From: JBFHQE01 sp041592335
Lineage (GTDB): Bacteria > Pseudomonadota > Gammaproteobacteria > Thiohalobacterales > Thiohalobacteraceae
Direction: 5' to 3'
Length of the DNA: 64,000 nucleotides
NCBI GenBank assembly: GCA_041592335.1
Contig: JBFHQE010000001.1
Coordinates: forward strand, 310,001-374,000
Below are positions 60,681 to 64,000 of this stretch, one piece after another. The notes below the pieces were generated by a model. The model was not told the DNA's origin. It worked only from the letters and a program-made list of their open reading frames with translations, and ran no database searches. Both the position numbers and the translations under genes were made by a program. How positions within the stretch are numbered: the first letter of the stretch is position 1; each line of letters opens with the position of its first letter.

Positions 60681-61835
60681 TTACAAAAACAACGTTAATA
60701 CACCCGTATAACCGTAAAGGCGATTGTGGTGAATTTCGCCATTGGCAAAGAAACCCACCAGGGGGAAATCCCCGAGCGCGGATCGTATCGCGCGTAACTC
60801 TTCCGAATCATCGCCAAATAAATTCTGTCCACGCCCCAGGCAGGAGAAATACACGCCGCCACGCGGGATGCGGCCATCCAGCCGCTGTTTGAAACTGTCC
60901 AGCATGCGTTTCAGGTCTTCCCACGCCGACGCGCCATCGCGGCGGCAGAACATGATGGGCTGCCCGGGTTTGACCAGATCGCCGATGGCCAGCAGCTTGT
61001 TCTTGGTGTCGACGCCCACCAGGTTGCGCACCAGGTAATCATCCGTATCGGAATTCGGCAATGGCAGACCGGCGAATACATAGCCGGCCACGCGGTTCAG
61101 ATCGCGCGCCAGTATCTCGCCGATATCTTCATAAAATACATCCAGCGCGGGCCGGTCATCCAGCTTGGCAATGATGTTGCGTTCGCATTCGGTGATGCTG
61201 TGCTTGTCGGCGATGGGTGAACAGCCCTGGCTCAGGCCGGTTAATACCGATACCCGATCGTTGAACAGAATCCCCGATAATCCGCCTTGCACGATCTGGT
61301 TGGCGATCTGCGGCTCCTGGTCGCGCGAGGAGGTCAGGCCGCCGACCAGAAAACCACCGGGTAAGTGTTCCGCCAGCTGACCGATAAGTTCCGGGGTAGC
61401 GGCATTGCGGGGATCGCCATGAATGATGCCGACATGCGTCGCGCTTTGCCGTAACCAGCCTTCGACAGGTTGCAGTTCCGTCAGGGTCGAGTTACTCAGC
61501 GTCGGCATGATGCGAAAACTGTCATTGGGGAAGGCGCAGATCATGGCCGCCATGGCCGAGGTTTCGTAATACTCCTTGCCGCTGGCGCAGATACCCATGC
61601 CGACCGTGCCGACCCAGTCCTGGATACCGGTTTCTTCGCGGAAATGATTCAGGATGTACTTGAGGATGCCGGCGAAATTATCGGTCACATAGAGAAAGCC
61701 GACATTGGACTCGGGCGGGATATAGCCGATTTGTTGCAGGCATTGCTCGGCGGCTTTCTCCCAGTCCGGCGCCTCGGCCTGACCCAGGAGAAATTGATCG
61801 TGCCGCATTTCAGACGGGTTGCTGGATTGCTGCAT
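60681..61835 (-). CDS. FIST-domain sensory protein
   Basis: A 384-residue cytoplasmic protein with FIST N (about 20-220) and FIST C (about 230-370) regions. NVGFLYVTDNF, WVGTVGMGICASGKEYY, PGGFLVGGLTSS and GGVYFSCLGRGQNLFGD with the final FPLVGFFANGEIHHNRLYGYTGVLTLF are characteristic. FIST domains bind small ligands, possibly amino acids, for signalling. No kinase or methyl-accepting partner is adjacent. It runs in the same direction as, and downstream of, phosphoribulokinase, separated by a terminator. Confidence 0.88.
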   Translation of the reverse strand: MQQSSNPSEMRHDQFLLGQAEAPDWEKAAEQCLQQIGYIPPESNVGFLYVTDNFAGILKYILNHFREETGIQDWVGTVGMGICASGKEYYETSAMAAMICAFPNDSFRIMPTLSNSTLTELQPVEGWLRQSATHVGIIHGDPRNAATPELIGQLAEHLPGGFLVGGLTSSRDQEPQIANQIVQGGLSGILFNDRVSVLTGLSQGCSPIADKHSITECERNIIAKLDDRPALDVFYEDIGEILARDLNRVAGYVFAGLPLPNSDTDDYLVRNLVGVDTKNKLLAIGDLVKPGQPIMFCRRDGASAWEDLKRMLDSFKQRLDGRIPRGGVYFSCLGRGQNLFGDDSEELRAIRSALGDFPLVGFFANGEIHHNRLYGYTGVLTLFL

Positions 61836-61889
61836 CGGATGACTCGCGCGCGTGTGTCAGCTGAGTATAACGGATGCCCACGGGATGAA

Positions 61890-61917
61890 AACAAAAAACC
61901 CCCGCAGTGCGGGGGTT
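61890..61917 (-). terminator. Terminator of the phosphoribulokinase gene
   Basis: AACCCCCGC and GCGGGGGTT pair around AGT; read on the - strand the hairpin is followed by TTTTTTGTTTTC. It lies 21 bases after the phosphoribulokinase stop. Confidence 0.88.
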
Positions 61918-61938
61918 CTAAGCCAGACAGGTGTGTGT

Positions 61939-62817
61939 TTACACCTCGGTTTTGTTGGTCAGCATCTGCTCGATGATCGGTGCCAGGATTACTTCCATGG
62001 CAAAGCCCATCTTGCCGCCCGGTACCACGATACTGTTGCGGCGAGACATGAACGAGCCGTCCAGCATGTTCAGCAGGTACGGGAAGTCCACGTTATGCTT
62101 TGCAGGATCGCGGAAACGAATGACGACAAAAGACTCGTCAGGCGTAGGAATGTCGCGGGCAATGAACGGGTTGGAAGTATCGACCGTCGGCACGCGCTGG
62201 AAGTTGATATCGGTGCGCGAGAACTGCGGCGTGATGTAATGCACGTAGTCGTGCATGCGGCGCATGATGGTGTCGACGATGGTTTCGGCGGAATAACCGC
62301 GCTCGGCCGCGTCACGGTGAATCTTCTGGATCCACTCCAGGTTCACGATCGGCACCACGCCGATCAGCAGGTCAGCGTGCTGGGCAACGTTGACATCGCC
62401 GTCGACCACGCCGCCGTGCAGACCTTCGTAGAACAGCAGGTCAGTGCCGGCCGGGATATCTTCCCATTCGGTGAATTCACCCGGCTGCTGGCCGTAGGGC
62501 GCGGCTTCTTCTTCGGAGTGCAGATAGTAGCGGCGCTTGCAGGCACCGGTTTCGGCGTAGGTCTTGAAGGTCTCTTCCAGCTTGTCGAACACGTTGGCTT
62601 CGGGGCCGAAGTGGCTGAAATTGTGATTGCCTTCATCTTCAGCCTTCTTCATGGCTTCCTTCATGGAGGCGCGGTCGTAACGGTGGTAGCTGTCACCCTC
62701 GATAACCAGCGGATTGATCCCTTCGCGGCGGAAGATGTGTTCAAAGGCGCGCTTTACAGTAGTGGTACCCGCGCCAGAAGACCCGGTAACCGCGACAACG
62801 GGGTGCTGCTTGGACAT
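61939..62817 (-). CDS. cbbP: Phosphoribulokinase
   Basis: Phosphoribulokinase makes RuBP for RuBisCO, completing the Calvin-specific steps in this window. The 292-residue protein is of the short proteobacterial type with the P-loop GSSGAGTTT (12-20), VIEGDSYHRYDR, NFSHFGPEANVFD and YEGLHGG. GAGGAGAG precedes its start. It lies about 21 kb from the carboxysome locus, as a single gene divergent from a second SulP transporter. Confidence 0.96.
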   Translation of the reverse strand: MSKQHPVVAVTGSSGAGTTTVKRAFEHIFRREGINPLVIEGDSYHRYDRASMKEAMKKAEDEGNHNFSHFGPEANVFDKLEETFKTYAETGACKRRYYLHSEEEAAPYGQQPGEFTEWEDIPAGTDLLFYEGLHGGVVDGDVNVAQHADLLIGVVPIVNLEWIQKIHRDAAERGYSAETIVDTIMRRMHDYVHYITPQFSRTDINFQRVPTVDTSNPFIARDIPTPDESFVVIRFRDPAKHNVDFPYLLNMLDGSFMSRRNSIVVPGGKMGFAMEVILAPIIEQMLTNKTEV

Positions 62818-63110
62818 AAATCTCTCCTCAAAATTGACGAAATACCAAAAATCCGGTCGCCCAGTCGGCAGTGCCGCCTGAGTAAAAATCTTTCTAAATC
62901 AATAGATTATTATGAGAAGGCGCGTTGAGCGCCAGCCAAGAACCGCGTATTGAACCATTTTTCACGGGCGAACGCCATGGTTCATACCGCAGCAGGTTGC
63001 CGTCGGATTGCCCTAAGTCATTAACCCAGAAGTAAATAATTGTATTATGAGAGAACAACGCGGTTCATCCGGTGTGAACCACATAAAAATCTCAACAATG
63101 GACGCTTCCT
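62818..63110. promoter_or_regulatory. Divergent control region between phosphoribulokinase and the second sulP
   Basis: A 293-base region without a gene. It holds four GGTTCA/TGAACC half-sites: an inverted pair TGAACCAT (62951-62958) and ATGGTTCA (62977-62984), and the closer pair at 63062-63080. A single ATAGAT half at 62902-62907 recalls the cbbL palindrome, but its second half is missing. Confidence 0.6.
63062..63080. promoter_or_regulatory. Inverted repeat before the second sulP
   Basis: GGTTCA-TCCGGTG-TGAACC, a perfect 6-bp inverted repeat 30 bases before the transporter start, whose arms recur at 62951 and 62979. It could be an operator. Confidence 0.5.
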
Positions 63111-64000
63111 ATGGGAATGGTGCGCGATTTAGTGACTGGCTGGCCGAAGGCCTTCGTCCCTTTCTTTGCCTGGATCGGCGAGCTGCGCAATCCCGCCACG
63201 CTCAAGGCTGACATCATTGCCGGTATCACCGTGGCGCTGGTGCTGGTGCCACAGTCCATGGCCTACGCGTCCCTCGCGGGTCTGCCCGCCTATATCGGAC
63301 TGTATGCCTCTTTCATCCCGGTCATTATCGCGGCCGTGCTGGGTTCTTCCCGACAACTGGCCACTGGCCCGGTGGCAGTGGTCTCGCTGATGACGGCCGC
63401 GGCACTGACGCCACTGGTTGATCACATGGACGTGGGATCGGATGAGTACCTGATGGTGTACATGGCGCTGGCGGCGGCGCTGGCGATCTGTGTCGGGGTG
63501 TTCCAGTTGTTCCTGGGCCTGTTTCGGCTGGGTGTGATTGTGGATTTCCTGTCTCACCCGGTGGTGGTGGGCTTCACCAATGGCGCGGCCATCATTATCG
63601 CCACCTCGCAGTTGAACAAGATTTTTGGCGTGGAGCGGCCGCACGCCGAGCACAGTTACCAGCAGGTCTGGGCCGTCATTATGAATGCCATCCAGGACAC
63701 CCACTTCCTGACGCTGCTGATGGGGCTGGTGGCGATTGTCATCATGGTGTTGATCAGGAAATTCGCGCCGAAAGTGCCGAGCGTGCTGACGGCCGTGGTC
63801 ATAACCACGCTGGCGTCCTACCTGCTGGGGTACCAGGCGCGCGGCGGCCAGGTGGTCGGCGAGATACCGGTCGGGCTGCCCGCGATGTCCTTGCCAACAG
63901 TGGATGTAACCCTGATCGGCGATCTGCTGATGCCGGCGATACTGATTTCGCTGATCGGTTTCATGGAGGCGATTTCGATAGCCAAGGCGATGGCCGCGCA
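63111..64000 (+). CDS. Second SulP-family anion transporter, N-terminal part
   Basis: The frame from ATG 63111 stays open to the window end (about 296 residues). It reads ATLKADIIAGITVALVLVPQSMAYASLAGLP, SSRQLATGPVAVVSL, SHPVVVGFTNGAAIIIATSQLNK and, near the end, VVGEIPVGLPAMSLP followed by LISLIGFMEAISIAKAMA. These mark a SulP/SLC26 protein. In contrast to the transporter at 39645 there is no insertion before VVGEIPVGLP. Divergence from phosphoribulokinase suggests a role in inorganic carbon uptake; the STAS domain would lie outside the window. Confidence 0.92.
   Translation, partial: MGMVRDLVTGWPKAFVPFFAWIGELRNPATLKADIIAGITVALVLVPQSMAYASLAGLPAYIGLYASFIPVIIAAVLGSSRQLATGPVAVVSLMTAAALTPLVDHMDVGSDEYLMVYMALAAALAICVGVFQLFLGLFRLGVIVDFLSHPVVVGFTNGAAIIIATSQLNKIFGVERPHAEHSYQQVWAVIMNAIQDTHFLTLLMGLVAIVIMVLIRKFAPKVPSVLTAVVITTLASYLLGYQARGGQVVGEIPVGLPAMSLPTVDVTLIGDLLMPAILISLIGFMEAISIAKAMAA

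Noticed and set aside
62902..62918. A third copy of the CATAGAT palindrome upstream of phosphoribulokinase
   Set aside because: Only the ATAGAT half is present; the opposite arm matches in two of seven positions, which is close to chance in AT-rich DNA.
61852..62928. A 358-residue open frame opposite phosphoribulokinase
   Set aside because: It lies antisense to an unmistakable phosphoribulokinase gene, has no domain features and reflects codon bias of the real gene.

Overview
The window reads as a chromosomal segment of a free-living autotrophic gammaproteobacterium. It carries a complete alpha-carboxysome locus with Form I RuBisCO, a phosphoribulokinase gene, two SulP-family anion transporters, a caa3-like and a cbb3-type cytochrome oxidase, gammaproteobacterial-style biotin genes (bioB-F-H-C-D) and cmoA-cmoB. 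No sulfur-oxidation enzymes are present, so a sulfur-oxidising chemolithoautotroph (Chromatiales-like) is an inference from gene content and family resemblance, not something shown here.

Layout. 1-3952: biotin operon, entered inside bioB, with tightly overlapping genes. 4113-11705: aa3/caa3 oxidase cluster (coxB with fused cytochrome c, coxA, a 43-residue membrane peptide, ctaG, coxC, surf1, a SCO-like thioredoxin-fold protein, cyoE/ctaB), closed by a terminator; ctaA lies far away at 58.9-60.0 kb. 11834-17460: an accessory stretch, in part clearly AT-rich, with a DUF2235 hydrolase, two orphan exported proteins, an Acg-like nitroreductase bordered by cassette-like repeats and a small Cys-rich protein. 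17606-26713: bacteriohemerythrin, then the cbb3 oxidase operon ccoNOQP-GHI.

26714-41729 is the carbon-fixation island: cbbL, cbbS, csoS2, csoSCA, csoS4A, csoS4B, three csoS1 paralogues, acRAF, mcdA, mcdB and cbbR on the + strand; nhaA, a NUDIX hydrolase and csoS1D on the - strand; then a SulP transporter on the + strand. RuBisCO, shell, scaffold, carbonic anhydrase, assembly factor and positioning system are all present. A perfect 18-bp palindrome (CATAGAT-N4-ATCTATG) occurs both upstream of cbbL, in tandem with a degenerate copy, and between csoS1D and sulP; it may be a shared operator. The SulP protein has a predicted coiled-coil insertion of about 130 residues, and csoS2 contains a clear -1 frameshift heptamer followed by a stop. 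NhaA next to SulP suggests sodium-coupled bicarbonate uptake (inference). The window ends with phosphoribulokinase divergent from a second SulP gene that lacks the insertion.

41798-61835 is mostly housekeeping: ybaK, purK-purE/purC, a DUF898-M48 pair, a TSUP transporter, a Met/His-rich periplasmic protein, cmoA-cmoB, a copper ATPase, an HDOD protein, cytochrome c, ctaA, a DsrE-like lipoprotein and a FIST protein, with several families of dispersed palindromic repeats. No rRNA, tRNA, transposase or CRISPR array was recognised.
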